Part shown: positions 45,535 to 58,535 of the stretch, one piece after another | Layout of the letters: each line of letters opens with the position of its first letter | Numbering within the stretch: position 1 is the first letter of the stretch | NCBI RefSeq assembly: GCF_036588685.1 | Contig: NC_086376.1 | Span: 56,753,166-56,817,165 of the forward strand | DNA length: 64,000 nucleotides | Direction of reading: 5' to 3' | DNA from: Mytilus trossulus | Lineage: Eukaryota > Mollusca > Bivalvia > Mytilida > Mytilidae | Notes under the pieces: generated by a model | Told to the model about the DNA's origin: nothing | The model's input: only the letters and a program-made list of their open reading frames with translations | The model's database searches: none | Made by a program: the position numbers and the translations under genes

Positions 45535-46640
45535 AAGTAGACCACAGGTCTCACTAAGTCCCAACAATCTACTCCAAAAAATGGAAGTACCAACAAAGCA
45601 AACAACGAACAAGACATGGCCCAGAACCTGACTTGGCGCAGAAACAAAATGCGGTGTGGTTAAACCAGTTGAATGTTCATTAACTATTACTGATAGACTT
45701 GTAAATTAATGATATCTGAAAATTTTAGGCATATTTTATAGATAAATCCCTATAACATAAGTGGAATGAATTATCATTGATATGGTCATAATTATAAATT
45801 AACTGTTTATAAACTTTGAATTTTTGAAATACTAAGGCTTTTCAAATTATGTATACTAGATAACATTCGCTGTATTTTGCAAAACTTTTAGGAATTTTTG
45901 GTCATATGCTCTTTAAAACTTCGTACTTAATACGGCCTTTTTTATTAGCCTTTTTTTTTTTAGCTTCTCTGATTAGTCATTTGTAGACTAAACGCGCGTC
46001 TGGCGCAAATACAAAATTTCTATCCGGGTATCTATAATGAGTTTTTATAAACCTTAACAACCATACAATCAATAAGATCTGTTTTCAGTAGTTTGATAAA
46101 ATTGAAAAAAAACTATGTGAAATGGCCTCAAATTATAAATTGCTTCTTTCAAGTCTTCTTGTTCTCATTTAGAATCTGTGTTTAATTCCGAAACAAGATG
46201 AGCAACCTAAGCAAATACATTTTGCAAAGTTCTGGTACAAAGTTGTCTTTGCTGTGCATAAACAAAAAACATGAGGATAACATCAGAATTCACGTTTCTA
46301 ATGCAAGACGTGGCTTATATTTCCTGATGGAATGACAAAAAAATCCTACACCAGTTTTAAAAGAACATAACAAAAATGATGTTTAATACACATAAAGACA
46401 TATTCATTTAAACATATGTCTCAAATTTTGGCTTAGACCCTTATTTTCTGTTTGTCAGATTTCATTTCATAGAAGTTCATAGAATATCAACAAGATATCT
46501 GAAGATTGCTCATTCATGAATTTTAATATACATAATATATAAAAAGTGAATTAGATCAGAATAATGCTTGTCAGAGTGAGTTTTGATATATATTAAGCAG
46601 ATTGATACCAAAAGTCAAATTGGTTTTCAGTTTCCAATCT
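45535..46640. other. intergenic with repeat fragments
   Basis: At 45610-45665, CCTGACTTGGCGCAGAAACA...GCGGTGTGGTTAAACC is a decayed piece of the Penelope-like tail, inverted. At 45966-46030, AAACGCGCGTCTGGCGCAAA is an inverted family F piece. The rest is AT-rich without a gene. Confidence 0.5.
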
Positions 46641-46643
46641 TAA

Positions 46644-48463
46644 TGCCCGCGTCACACTGTCCCGATTTTTATATACGATGGACACTCGAATGCGAAAATT
46701 GTAAATTCGTACGAAGTTGGTCCCGATCTCGTTAAAATACCCAAAAAGTGACCGAAGCAAGTACGATGAATAACGAAGTCTATACGATGGTGCTGAAATT
46801 ATATACGATAGCAAAAGATTGATATACGAAGGTTAACCGAAGACGGGTATATAAGCTTCATATCTCAGCCGAAGCCTACATGATGGATCACGAAGGCTAC
46901 ACGATGGATTACGAAGGCTACACGATGGATTACGATGATGTTGCGATAGCCATACGATGTATAAATAACGTTGTGTACAGCTTACGATGCATTTAAATTA
47001 TATGTTACATACGAGGGGATGCCACGCTCGGCATTGCCTTGTTTGAACTGTAAAATGTGTGCTCTAGTCTGAATAATCACCCATAGTTATGCCCATGTTT
47101 GCTGATCTATCTGTTAAAAAGGTAAGGTAATGGGTTCGTTGATCCCTTTTATTCAAAAAGAGCTCTTTCCAGGAGAATATCATAATAATTTAGACAAAAG
47201 GAAGGATGTGGGGAAAGCAACAAATGCGGCAAAAAATGACATATAGAAAACAAAATGGTTAAGGAGTAAACATTCGTGTGACAACAACTCAGACGATACA
47301 CAAAAATCAGAAAAATGATTATATACGTGTTCGAGGCGCGTTTATGATTTTGATTATGTTACTTGATATTAAAAATTGACAAGAAATAATATTTTACTTG
47401 TAAAAGTAAATCCTGAGCCTGTAATAGCTGCTCTTCTTGTTCCATTTGAATAGACCACTTTCGAGTTCATCCGTCACCGGCAAAAACTCGTCAATTATGC
47501 ACGCCTTTATGACGTCATTTACCAGATAGAGGGGGTCGCCTGTATCCCTGCACTATTTACGTTCATCAAGCGTCTTAGTGATCGTCATTGAATTTGTGCA
47601 GGATAAACTAGAAATAATGGTTGCTCTGTTGTACTTACTGACAATTCCCTAATGACAGCAGTGTTGATTGTCAATTTTGAAAATTTAATTTGCCGAATAA
47701 TTCGTACAATATAGAATTATAGTTTTCCAACCACTCGATCAACATTGAAAAGGAAGTGACGACGCCCCTAAACGCACTAATGACGTTCACTAAAACCAGA
47801 GTTTTTGACTGAAATGCATCGAACTCGAAAGTTGTCTATTGATAGAAACAACGCTGTCACCTTTCTTGTTCTCATAGAATCATATGATATGAGCTCCATG
47901 TTTTGTGAACGTCTTTCTTAACTGTCGTATTAGACTGACCAGTGCATATCGCGCATAGCACTTTAAATGTATTTTAGCGCGAAAATTAACTTACATTTAG
48001 CTGGATTTATTGCCGTCGTAGTTCCATCTTGTCGCCTTCGTACTTTTATTCGATGGCAACACGACGGGATTCCGAGGCTTTCACGAAGTCGTGTTGCCAT
48101 TGTAAGACCTTCAGGTAGCTGCGTGATTCATTCGTGTAGGCAACGTATTGTCAAAACTGCCCGATGGAAACGATGGAAACACGAATGCAATACGATGTTC
48201 AAAGATGCATTCATGGTGACATTACGATGGTGAGGATGGTCAAACGAACTCAATACGAACTCTTAACATCGGACGCACATGTTAAAAAATTTAGAACCCT
48301 TCCAGAAGTTGTCCCCGAAGGCTAGAAAAAGTGGCCGATGGTTCTACGATGGTTAAAGATGGCACTACGAATAGCCCGATCTGGATACGATCAGTCCCGA
48401 TTTTGAAAATATCCTTAATCGTGTTGTCATCGGCGTAAAAATCGGGACAGTGTGACGCGGGCA
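46644..48463. mobile_element. 1.8-kb Harbinger-like TIR element, non-autonomous
   Basis: Perfect 28-bp terminal inverted repeats beginning TGCCCGCGTCACACTGTCCC at 46644 and, on the minus strand, at 48463. TAA flanks both sides (46641-46643 and 48464-48466), a 3-bp target duplication. TWA duplications are the mark of PIF/Harbinger transposition. Both sub-terminal regions are full of ACGATGG words (for example near 46676, 46786, 46901, 46922, and 48180, 48230, 48340), likely transposase-binding repeats. No transposase frame can be read inside. Confidence 0.82.
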
Positions 48464-48524
48464 TAAATATTAAACCTTTAGAAATTCCTAAACCATTAAG
48501 AAGTGTGGGTCTTCAAATGTCTAT

Positions 48525-48830
48525 CAGAGCCTTGGTGCCCAAATGGTCTGAGTTGTCAGGCAAAACGTTGTACTTATTCTAAACAAGTGGATATAGTTAT
48601 CATGCTATCCTGATAACACGAAGATTGTGAGTTTGAACCCCGCACGTGACATTCAATCTTTATCAACTAGGATTGATAGTTTCCTTGTTGAAGGTCGATG
48701 GTTCTCTCCGGGCAATAAGCATCATCCACCAATAAAAACTGGCCGCCACGACATACCCAATAATGCCGAAAGTGGCATTACGCACCAATATTCTATCAGC
48801 CAATCTAGTAATCAATCACCAAACAAACCC
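48525..48830 (+). mobile_element. SINE with degenerate tRNA-like head
   Basis: GAGTTTGAACCCC near 48632 resembles a pol III B box; the A box is poor. A body follows, ending in AATGCCGAAAGTGGCATTAC and loose AATC repeats (CCAATCTAGTAATCAATC), the tail style of molluscan SINEs. Confidence 0.5.
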
Positions 48831-48879
48831 AAGACAATGATACAACAGAATAACATTTAAAAAAAAAGACCATCGGCGC

Positions 48880-49075
48880 AATATTTGGAGCAGGGTCTGC
48901 CTACCTGAGATCACCTCTAGTTTTTGGTGGGATTCATGTTGTTCAATCTTTGGTTTTTGTATGGTATTTTGTGTCTGCTGTTTGTTAGTTTATCTTGATC
49001 TTTTTTTAACTATGCGTCATTTTATTTTCGACTCATGAGTTAGACTATCACTTTGGTATCCCTCGCATCTCATTT
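48880..49075 (+). repeat. family C dispersed repeat
   Basis: GCAGGGTCTGCCTACCTGAG, ATCACCTCTAGTTTTTGGTG, TTTTATTTTCGACTCATGAG and TTTGGTATCCCTCGC, in family order. Confidence 0.7.
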
Positions 49076-50689
49076 AATAGATTGCTACTAAGAACAAAAA
49101 CAACTGAAAACATGACTAAGATGTTAAACGTTCCAATCTAGGAGTTGTCGCAATTATTGAAAAATGATTCAAAGTTCAATTTCAAATAAACAACAGATCT
49201 GTATTCTCATACATATTTATCAATATTCATATTTTTCATTATCTATCGTCAATTGATCGTTAAAACCACCATGAACAGTTTATTTGTTGTTTGACAAAAG
49301 CACTATTGTACTCGCTCAGAAGTAAATATGGTTCCATTTACTTTTGCGTTAAAGCAATTAAAAGTTAATAGATACCTAATGACGCAATAATGGCTTATCA
49401 TTACAAACCGTAAATTGAGTATCAATTTGATATTTGAAGATGAACAAAATTGTTAAATGGACATTAAAAATGACGGTTTACATAACTATCAAATGATGGG
49501 TGAATTATGCAATCCGATATGTCATGATGCAGGACGATTTGTCAACATACTCCAATTAAATTCATCAAAACATGACTTTACCGAAGTTTGGTGCTTGTTC
49601 GACATTGACATTTGTTGTTTTTAACGTTGACTGCGTTATTTATATATTTGGGATTTATCCAAATAATCTAGAAGATTTTATTTGCTGCCCAACGATGGCT
49701 ACATCAACGCATGAAAGCCTAGTCAATAAAAAGTCGTCAATTGTCATTCAGAATTAGCACAGTATTTACGCATCTTGATAATATCTAGCTATTGGCGGAT
49801 TGGATATCTAACATTGATAACGAATCAAAATTCTGTCTTATTGACGCGTTTTTATCTTATAGAAAGTTAAGGTCCTCGAAAGTTGGAGAGAAGAACACTG
49901 AGAGGGACTGATTATTCGGGTTGATTTGGAATCTGTTCTTCCTTTTCGCAAAATCAATCAGGCATTGCCAAGAGAGCTGTTCAAGAACAGAATTTGAATC
50001 AGTATTCCTGACACCTCTAGAACTGGCCATTTTCTGGAATGATTGAATATACCTGTCCTAGAACAGATTATATTAGTTAATTTTCAAACATTGAAAAGAA
50101 CTGTTCTAAAACAATTAAAAAAAATGTATAACAGATTGTTTTTACAGTAACAATAACTTACCTCAAATGTAGTTGTACATTTATATCTACGTTATTCATA
50201 ATTTCAACTCGCTGTGGGACTATCCACAGGCTTCCGAACTCTCAAGAGATTACAATTTATTTATATGACACTTCAGTTTACCGTATTGTGCACAGGAAAC
50301 AATAACGAAACAACACGATTCCAGATACACACCACCTCCTCATCCTAACAAAACAAGACCTCAAACAAACATATAACCTTTAAAGCTATCAAATAAAACA
50401 AAAACATACACATACTTTAACAAAATTAAAACCCATAACTAGAACTATAAGGTGATGGTGTCACACAACATAACTTCTTTGGATATTACACATAATTCAT
50501 TCGTGCAGCTGCGCATGCTATGTGAAATCTACCTGGATATATAAGAACATCAATGAGAGTTCAAATTATGGATATGTTGTTGATTTAAAACGTCACAACT
50601 ATCCCCAGAAGACCAAAATGTCGAAGGTGTAAACAATTAGTACATGACAAATATAAATCCACCGTTTACCAACTGTCAATGTATTGAGC
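49076..50689. other. intergenic, no gene seen
   Basis: AT-rich. TGTTCTAGAACAG-like dyads recur around 49930-50110 (CTGTTCTTCC, CTAGAACTGG, CCTAGAACAG, CTGTTCTAAAAC), perhaps an old palindromic element. No exon recognised. Confidence 0.4.
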
Positions 50690-51960
50690 GTCAGTACTAG
50701 AAAATTGGAGGACAGCCAAAATAGACCCTGTCTTCAAGAAAGGTAAAACACTCTCAGCAGCAAACCACCGTCCAGTATCTTTTACATCAATCGATTGAAC
50801 TATCAAGAACCACTTTGAGCGAAATACCATACTATGCGACGAACAACATGGGTTCAGAACCAAACGACCATGCGTGTCCCAGCTGCATATATAACAATAA
50901 ACGAAATAGACAAGAACACGGAGGACGGCGACCAGACAGACAAAGCCATTGATAATATACCAAATGCCGGACTGCTTTACAAAATGAACTTAAAAAAGAT
51001 GACAGACGCACAATAAACCGGATTCTGAAATCTAGATTTAGGATGAGCTCTTCAAATGATTTTGTTGTTGATGCTAATAGCAGAGAGGATTGTTAGAGTC
51101 CAAAAAAAATCAAAACAAGTGCTAGGGACCGTCCTAAACTTGCATCGAGGTGAGAGTGTGTTTACGCTGTGTTGAATGTATCTCTGTGACTTTGAGATTA
51201 AGAAAAATAATAAAAGTGCTGTTTGGTAGCTTTTTGTGATTTTTATTGTGCATGTACTGATTTTGTGTCATGATTCGATATCTCATATCATTTCTTTTCT
51301 ATTGAATAAAAATATTCAAAAAATGCTTTAGCCGTACGGTGACATTTTGCTGCTCATTATACTCATTTAGTGTCTGGCTGTCTGGTATAGATAGTTGTCT
51401 TAACGCATCGTACTACATCTAATTTTTATATTATCACAGATGCGAGGTGTATTAATGAATCAGTGCTAATGATCTATTACACAACTCGAATTGATAAGAC
51501 AGGTCCTGTCCAGTATAACACAGTTTGGGATTCTAGAAAATTACAAGTCTGACCCTTGACATGGTATATGGAGTACCCCAGGGCACTGTTAGCGGTCCCT
51601 TACTCTTTCTGGTCTTCATCAACGACCTCACAAACGCAACAACACCAAGCACTCGACTGTTTGCTGATGACTGTCTCCTCTTCCGGAAAACAGAAGATAC
51701 ATACTTGCTGCAGAAAGACCTTGGTACGTTGGACGAATGGGAAAGGGAGTGGCAAATGTGTTTCCTCCCCGAAAATGTACATTCAGCCGTGTTTCAGGAC
51801 GACCTTAACAATACTAGACGTCCTGCTCACGCCATGAACTCATATTGTAAACTGTAGACAGTAGTAAGAGGGAAATATCTTGGGCTCACTATCAGCATAG
51901 ACATCACCTGGATGCTACAAATAAGTATATGCGATAGGTTTGGCTATGATGACATTTAAT
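50690..51960 (+). pseudogene. LINE reverse-transcriptase relic, split by an insertion
   Basis: First part (about 50700-51000): WRTAKIDPVFKKGKTLSAAN, HRPVSFTSI, a TGA, then CDEQHGFRTKRPCVSQL and TDKAIDNIPNAGLLYKM, matching the fingers and early palm of non-LTR reverse transcriptases. Second part (51556-51920): YGVPQGTVSGPLLFLVFIND, the catalytic TRLFADDCLLF (Asp-Asp present), LDEWEREWQMCF and, after a stop, KYLGLTISIDITW. 51001-51475 is an unrelated block that also occurs at 52863. Stops and lost segments show that it is dead. Jockey/CR1-like is inferred from motif wording. Confidence 0.75.
51001..51475 (+). repeat. block D, copy 1 (inserted in the LINE relic)
   Basis: GATGACAGACGCACAATAAA, CGTCCTAAACTTGCATCGAG, TTTTGTGTCATGATTCGATA, GGCTGTCTGGTATAGATAGT and CACAGATGCGAGGTGTATTA are shared in the same order with 52863-53305. 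Confidence 0.85.
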
Positions 51961-53305
51961 AATAGGCAAACGGACGAAAAGTGAACAGTTTAATTTTGTT
52001 TACAATTAGCCAGATCATACGTTGTAGTTATCTTAAAAATGCCTTGTATAACTAAATTTTAAAGACAAAAAGACGAATTGATTTACACAACGACAATGAG
52101 CTGCAAGCACCCATACCAGACAACATCTACTAAACTATAGAATCCTGCCTTTTGCATATTATTTCACATTAATGTTTTAATATAATTCTTATCTTAATAT
52201 TTGAGTGAAATTAAAACTAAATTATTTCAGTTTTGTTTATTGTATTTAAGTGTATTTGAAACTGGAGAAAATGTTCTCCGACTTTATTCTAATTGTATCA
52301 CGTAAACAGAATCAAATGAAGAACCTAGAGACATACTTAAAAAAAGTATCTGCAACTTCTTGTAAAAATATTTATATATCTGCGTGTGTGAAAATTATAC
52401 TTTTATTATATAAATGCATTTGATCTTGAAATAGATATTTCATAAGTCATAACACAACAAACTCATAAAATCACGTACCCGATAGACTGATAGCCTCGTG
52501 CAATTTTATATTACACAAAAAGTACCCATAATGTTGTCTCGAATGGCGTACTCCTGTTTTATCGTAGTATTCTTAACCATTGTCGAATGAACATTAAATT
52601 TATTTGAATAAAAATATCGGTATGTTAGATTGTTTCATGATAAAAGACTATTGTTATCCCTAAAAACTAAATACGGTGGCATTAAATTCAATGTTTACTT
52701 AAATTAGTCTCTCGTTTGTTATAAAACTATTAAACTCATGATTACCTATTAATGGGTTGTTATAACAATACAAGAAATTCAATACCATGGTAAGACGCAA
52801 AAGATGTCAGAGTACATGAATCATAGATGAACAATAGCTGTTTTGGTTTCACGTGATCATCACATGATGACAGAAGCACAATAAACCGGATTCTGATATC
52901 AAGATTTAGGACGATCTCTTCAAAGGATTTTGTTGTTGGTGCAGAGATGATCGTTTGTGTGAAATGAATTATAAACAGCTGCTAGGGGCCGTCCTTAACT
53001 TGCACCCAGTTGAGAGTGTGTTTTCTCCGGGTTCAATGTATTACTGTGACTTTGGGATTAAGAAAAATAATAAAAACGCTGTTCGTTAGCTTTTGGGGAT
53101 TTTTTTGTGCACGTACTGATTTTGTGTCATGATTCGATATCCCATAGATGCTTTAGCCGTACGGTGACCTATTGCTGCTCATTATACTAATTTAGTGTCT
53201 GGCTGTCTGGTATAGATAGTTGTTATATTGACATCGCACTACATCTTATTCTTATATTATCACAGATGCGAGGTGTATTAACGAATAAGTGCTAATAATC
53301 TAGTT
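51960..53305 (+). repeat. tandem duplication, copy 1
   Basis: Shares ordered phrases with 54255-55500: ACGACAATG, CAACATC, GTATTTGAAACTGGAGAAAA, CATTGTCGAATGAA, TGATTACCTATTAATGGGTT and the block D start. The offset is about 2.2 kb. Block D (52863-53305) is at its end. No coding function. Confidence 0.7.
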
Positions 53306-53519
53306 CGCTGATTACTATTAGTAGTTACCAGTTATTTCTACAGCATAAATAAAAAAAATCATAGAATTTACAAAAAAAATGTACAGTTCAACTACAATAT
53401 ATATGACAAAACCCTAACAAACAAACACACAAACAAAGAAACAAAAACCCACGTATTGAAAACATAAAAAGTTGAGTGTATGTTTACTTGTTTTTATAAG
53501 TCTTTTGATTGAGTTCAGC

Positions 53520-54250
53520 CATTTCAGTTGATATTTTATGGTGTGTTTTCTATGTTGTTATGTTAGACTATTGTTACAGATAAGCCGTAATGGTTGGTTC
53601 TTGAAACGTTTAAACCAGCTGCAATATTATGCACCTGTCCTAAGTCAGGATTGCATTGCTAAGTTTTACTATAAAACAAGTTTAGAATTGCTTGCAAACA
53701 AAATCTTTCTTTCAATGTCTTTAAGTGTTATGCTGTTAAATTATTGTCTTTCCGTACCCCAAATCGCCGCATTGTTCGTAAGCAGTGACCTTAAATATAA
53801 ACCTAATCTTGAACTGTATCAATTTTTTTGAAATTCACATATATCGTCACTTTTGTGTCTTTGATCCAGTTGTGTGAAAGATAGTTCGTGGATCTATACT
53901 GCTGTTTTTTGTGTGCTGTCCTAATTTGTTTTTTATGTTCTTTTTTGTTCTGTTGTTAGCATGTCGAAAATTACTATCGTATTGGTTATTTGTGTATTTC
54001 TCTGTCATTCATTTGAACTGTATTCCTGTCATGTAATGTTGTCATTTTAGTGTTATATTTAACATTGCTATAAAAGCGCGAGGTTTGGCTAGCCACAAAA
54101 CCAGAACCCACTTTTTTTCTTAGAATGTCCTGTTTTAAGTTGTTATCTTATGGTTCGTTTCTGTGCTTGTTGCATTGTCGTTTGTTTTTGTTCACTTCAG
54201 TGTTTCTGTTGTTTTGTTGTTTTCCTCTTATAGTTGATGTGTTGCCCTCG
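53520..54250 (+). repeat. retroelement untranslated-end relics
   Basis: 53585-53650 has TTGAAACGTTTAAACCAGCT and CACCTGTCCTAAGTCAGGA, the complement of part of the family B copy at 22460-22600. 54075-54120 has AAAGCGCGAGGTTTGGCTAG and CCACAAAACCAG, a phrase I recall from mussel retroelement ends. No coding domain. Confidence 0.5.
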
Positions 54251-54254
54251 GTTA

Positions 54255-55500
54255 AGTAAACGAAGAGAAAATAAACGGTTGATTTATCCTACGACAATGC
54301 AAGAAAAACAAAGACGACAGACAACATCCACTGAACTACTGGTTCCTGGCTTGGAAGATGGACATTATTCCTCACTAATACTTTTTTATATTGATACTGT
54401 ATTGAAGTTATAGCTTAAATAGCTTGGTTTTGTTTATAATATTTAAATGTATTTGAAACTAGAGAACAAATGTTCTCCGTCTTCATTATTATTTCAACAT
54501 GTACAAAGAGTATTATAAAAGAACCTAGGAAATAGCTTAAATAATTCTTAAATAAGTATAAGCTTCCTTTAAATACATTTATATATGTATTCGAGATTGT
54601 GTTTCGTGTTTCCTTACTTAAATTTACTTTTGTTTTTTTACAAAAACGATCTTTCAATCAGAATGTCATACCAGAAAAAACACAACAAACGCACAAACAT
54701 ACTTACAAATTCACCTACCCAATAAACCAAATGACGCGTGCATTTTTAGATAATCGAAAACAACTATAATGTTGTACTGAATGACATACTAATGCTTTTA
54801 TGATATTATTATATAGCCATTGTCGGATGAATATAAACACTATTTGAAAATAAGATACCAATATGTAAGTTTGTTTCAATATAACAATTGTTATCAATAT
54901 TAACTATACATGAGGAAATTTAATTCAGTGTTTACTTAGGTATCCTATCATTATCAACTATTTAACTTTTGATTACCTATTAGTGGCTTGTCATAAAAAC
55001 CGCTAATGGAATATCATGTTGATTTCTTTGAAATAAATAAGATGACTGAATAAATAAATATTGGCTGAACAAAACAAAATTTTGAACAATAAATGTTTTG
55101 TTTGCACATGATCATCAAAAATGATACTGAGGATTCATTATTATTCGTTAAATACAAATTTTCGTGGGTTTCGTGGGTACAGGTGATCCACGAATTCAAA
55201 TGATCAACGAACAACATGATTTCAATACGCTTTATATACAGAGATTGGCAAAACTACGAAATAAAATATCTACGAAAATTAATTTCCACGAAAATAAATG
55301 AATCCAAAGTAGTAGCACTATAGACCAGATTTCGATATCAAGATTTAGGATGAATTCTTGATAGGAATGTTTTGTTGCCAAAAGCAGAGTTAAAAAAAAA
55401 CAAAATGTTATTAAGCCTTACTGTGATCTATTGTCTATAGTCTCTGGTGGAAAGTTCTCACATTGGTAATCATACTACATGTTTTTTTAAGTTAACACAG
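54255..55500 (+). repeat. tandem duplication, copy 2 (more diverged)
   Basis: GTATTTGAAACTAGAGAACA, CATTGTCGGATGAATATAAA, TGATTACCTATTAGTGGCTT and GATATCAAGATTTAGGATGA align with copy 1. It is interrupted by the MITE at 55122-55316. Confidence 0.65.
55122..55316. mobile_element. MITE with CACGAAAATAAATGAATCC ends
   Basis: The left end GAGGATTCATTATTATTCG is the inverse of the right end CACGAAAATAAATGAATCC. The interior has repeated CGTGG/CCACG words (TTTTCGTGGGTTTCGTGGGT, GATCCACGAATTC). I recall this element from bivalve genomes. Confidence 0.6.
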
Positions 55501-57928
55501 AGACGCTGTGCATATATCAAATTAGCGTCAATATAAAAGTAAACTGACTACTATGGGTTTTTTTTTCTCTACAAAAAACATAAAAAAAGATAGTTGATTC
55601 TACCAAATACTTTAAGACAGAACAACAAATACACTTACCACCTTAAAAGAAAATAGAAGCATATGCAATACATGCAACAACGAAAAAAGTCCGGATAACC
55701 TGCAGCTGGCTTTGTAAAGGCAAGATAAGTGGTTGGGTGAGGACAACCACTTGATACATAAAACTTTTAAACAATAAGGGTTTGCTTTATAGCACGATAT
55801 ACGTTATTCAATGCTGCAGATTATTCGTAACGACAGTCAATATAATTTGAATGTGATAAACAACAAAAATTAAATAGTTTACACTTTCCCTAGCACACTA
55901 CATTGAAAATCTAAAAACATAAACCTAAAAACGTCGTTTTAAACACGCACGAAATGACGTTCGACGTTTGAACACAGTACAATACCTTTCCAACATAAAA
56001 ATGCTTTTACAATATATAAAGAACTGTATCTTTGAAAGTGTTCTACATTGCATGAGCAAATGGTCATTGTGATGTTTATTTGGGTTGTTTCTTGACTCTC
56101 AAAAGTGTCCCCAATTATAATTGGAAGTGGCTAGCATATCATTTATTGGCTTGTTTCGGAAAAACCAAGAAAAATCAAACGAACAAAGCGTAGCTAAGCA
56201 CTCATAAGTAATAGGAACCGATATTTGAATTTTATTCCTGAAAGAGAAGCATATCATGCTGGCTTATTGCAACAAAGGTGAAAGGTCAAGGTTAATGATT
56301 TGCCCTTTAACATGTTTTGATTCAAGCGACACTGATGAGTGTTTTGAAGATAAAATGCGAGTCTTGTATACACAATTTTACATGTAACCCTGGTATCTAT
56401 TATTAGTTTATTGTTCATAGCCGTTTAAAGTTTAAATAGACAAAAGGACGTCGGGTATTTAAAGAAAATTATCTACCATTTTTTCGAAACACCCATATTA
56501 TCAACCAACTCATGGTGGCACCAAAGTGGGTAAGGCTTCAATGAATATTGACAGAAGTGTTGCCAATGATAATGCTTTTCAAGGTAGTGTGCGTAGTTTA
56601 CAGAAGCTCTTAAGGAGAGAACTACTAGTATGTGAGTAATATTTTAACTTTAAGCATTTGTGTTAGTATCTTGCGGGGTTCGTGTTGCTAGATCTTAAGT
56701 TTCTGTGTTGCGATAATGTTAGTTTATGTTCGACCTATGAGTTTATATGCCTCTTTGATATCTTTCGCCTTTCTTGTATATGTATGCTATACGAAAACGC
56801 ATTTATGTAACAAAACCCTTTATTACTGACAATGGTTTTAAGATATGAAAAAGGATATGCTAACTCAAAAGTAAACTTCGTTTACAAATGTTAGACGATG
56901 CTGAAATTGAAAACATAAGGACAGCAAAAATACATCAACCTTTCCAATAGTAAAAAGAAAAAACGAGTCATCTAGCACTGCACATACAAATATTTATTGA
57001 GACAAAAGCAATCCCGCGTAAAGTTAAATGCACTTCCGTGACTTTAAACAGTTAAATGCACTTCCGTAACTTAAAACATACCAAATTCTTGTACCAGTTT
57101 CATATCAGTTACAAAGGAACTGTACTCAGAGGTCGAAGAATGATATTCAGCTTAATAATGACAGCAAAAACAACCTACATGTATTCCATAAACCACAAAT
57201 AACTAAATATCGAAAAACAAGCACCTTAATTTATGCAGTCCATCCATGTTTAAAGCCAATAAACATCTAAGTCAGGAACTTCATATGTTGTTGTTTTTTC
57301 GTATCATTATCGAATTATTGCTTTCTTTTTGAACGAATTTTACTAATGGTAGCATTTCACTACAAGTAAAACGAAAAATCTAAACTAGGTCAATTCAAAG
57401 ATAATAATGAAATAGAATGATGGGGTTATATGCAAATCCTCAACATTTAATTTCATTTCGCATATTTTACTATGTGTTCGACGATTTCTTGCGAAGAAAA
57501 GGTTTGGTCTAGGTAATAATGCTCCAAGTTTCTGTAAATGGTGAGATTGACTCATTTTCTTTTTGAAATATATCAAACAGGTAATTCATGATTTCAATCT
57601 ATTAATAATAAGTTTTAATTGTAGACAATATTGACGACAATTAAATATCACATGAACCCATGACGATATTTTAAAATCGAAGGTAATGATACCAGATTTT
57701 ACATTTGCCTAATGACTTTTCCAATGATAGATTGATTTATACTTAAGTAAACAAACGATGTAATTAATTCAGGTATTAAAACTTTGAGTTCTTTTGAAAT
57801 AACTTCATTTACCTGATGACATTCAACAACTGTCTCCTCACCAATTTTCCGTAGATTGGATTGAACACAGTACAAATGTTTGATTATTTTTCACTGAAAA
57901 AGGTGGACCAATTCTACCTTTACTATTG
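55501..57928 (+). other. upstream of the DEG/ENaC exon, no gene seen
   Basis: AT-rich. A family C piece is at 56665-56775 (TGCGGGGTTCGTGTTGCTAG, GATATCTTTCGCCTTTCTTG). A short direct repeat, GTTAAATGCACTTCCGT(G/A)ACTT, is at 57024 and 57052. No upstream exon identified. Confidence 0.45.
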
Positions 57929-58532
57929 ATGTCTTCTAAGAAATCGAAAGTAAAGAAAATTAACGTCAGCAAAATGAGAATAAGAACAAACAGTAGCAAC
58001 AAGCCTCCTTCACCGGTTGTGGATAGGGTGAATCCAATACCAGCAATAGCTTTTGCTGCAAAATCGAAAAACAAATTCAGAGCAATGCTGGAGGAGCAAA
58101 TTGAAAAGGACAGAAGTTTAACAGTGAAGGAAAGATTTGATATTTTTATATCAGAAACGAGTTTTACGGCTTTGACAAAAATTTGCAAAGCTGGTAATAT
58201 TTTCAAACAAATAGTCTGGCTGATATTGGTATTAGCAATGTTATCCTGGTTATGTATCCAGTGTTTTTGGTTGTTTGAGAAGTACCTAAGTTATCCTTAT
58301 GAGGTGAAAATAGAACTCAAATCTATTCAGAAGATGGAGTTTCCAAGTGTTACAGTTTGTAACAGAAATCCGATCAGAAGAAGTAAATTCGAAAGTTCTC
58401 CCTTTAACGCTCCAGAATATAAAGGACTGTTTGAAGTATGGCAGAATTCTCAATTGTATGATAAAGCTGTGAAATCTATGAAAAACCAAACAAAAGAAAG
58501 GTATGATGGCGACGGAGGATCAAGTGAAGAAG
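57929..58532 (+). CDS. DEG/ENaC-type sodium channel, N-terminal exon
   Basis: An in-frame TGA at 57896-57898 precedes the first ATG (57929). The exon encodes 201 residues and ends at a GT (58533) after one base of a codon. Residues 1-60 are a basic cytosolic head. About 93-117 is the first membrane helix (VWLILVLAMLSWLCIQCFWL). YPYEVKIELKSIQKMEFPSV and TVCNRNPIRRSKF (142-154) are the start of the extracellular domain, with the family's FPxVTxCNxNP signature. The channel is a trimer with two helices per subunit, gated by protons, peptides or mechanical load depending on type. Where the family usually has His-Gly before the first helix, this exon reads TSFTALTKI, so the gating His-Gly is not seen. 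The Cys-rich extracellular part and second helix were not found downstream, so the gene extends past the window or is broken. Subtype undetermined. Confidence 0.85.
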
Positions 58533-58535
58533 GTA

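Noticed and set aside
47967-48233. 88-codon Arg-rich frame, considered as a transposase or small protein
   Set aside because: It overlaps the ACGATGG sub-terminal repeats of the Harbinger-like element; the composition is a by-product of the repeat words.
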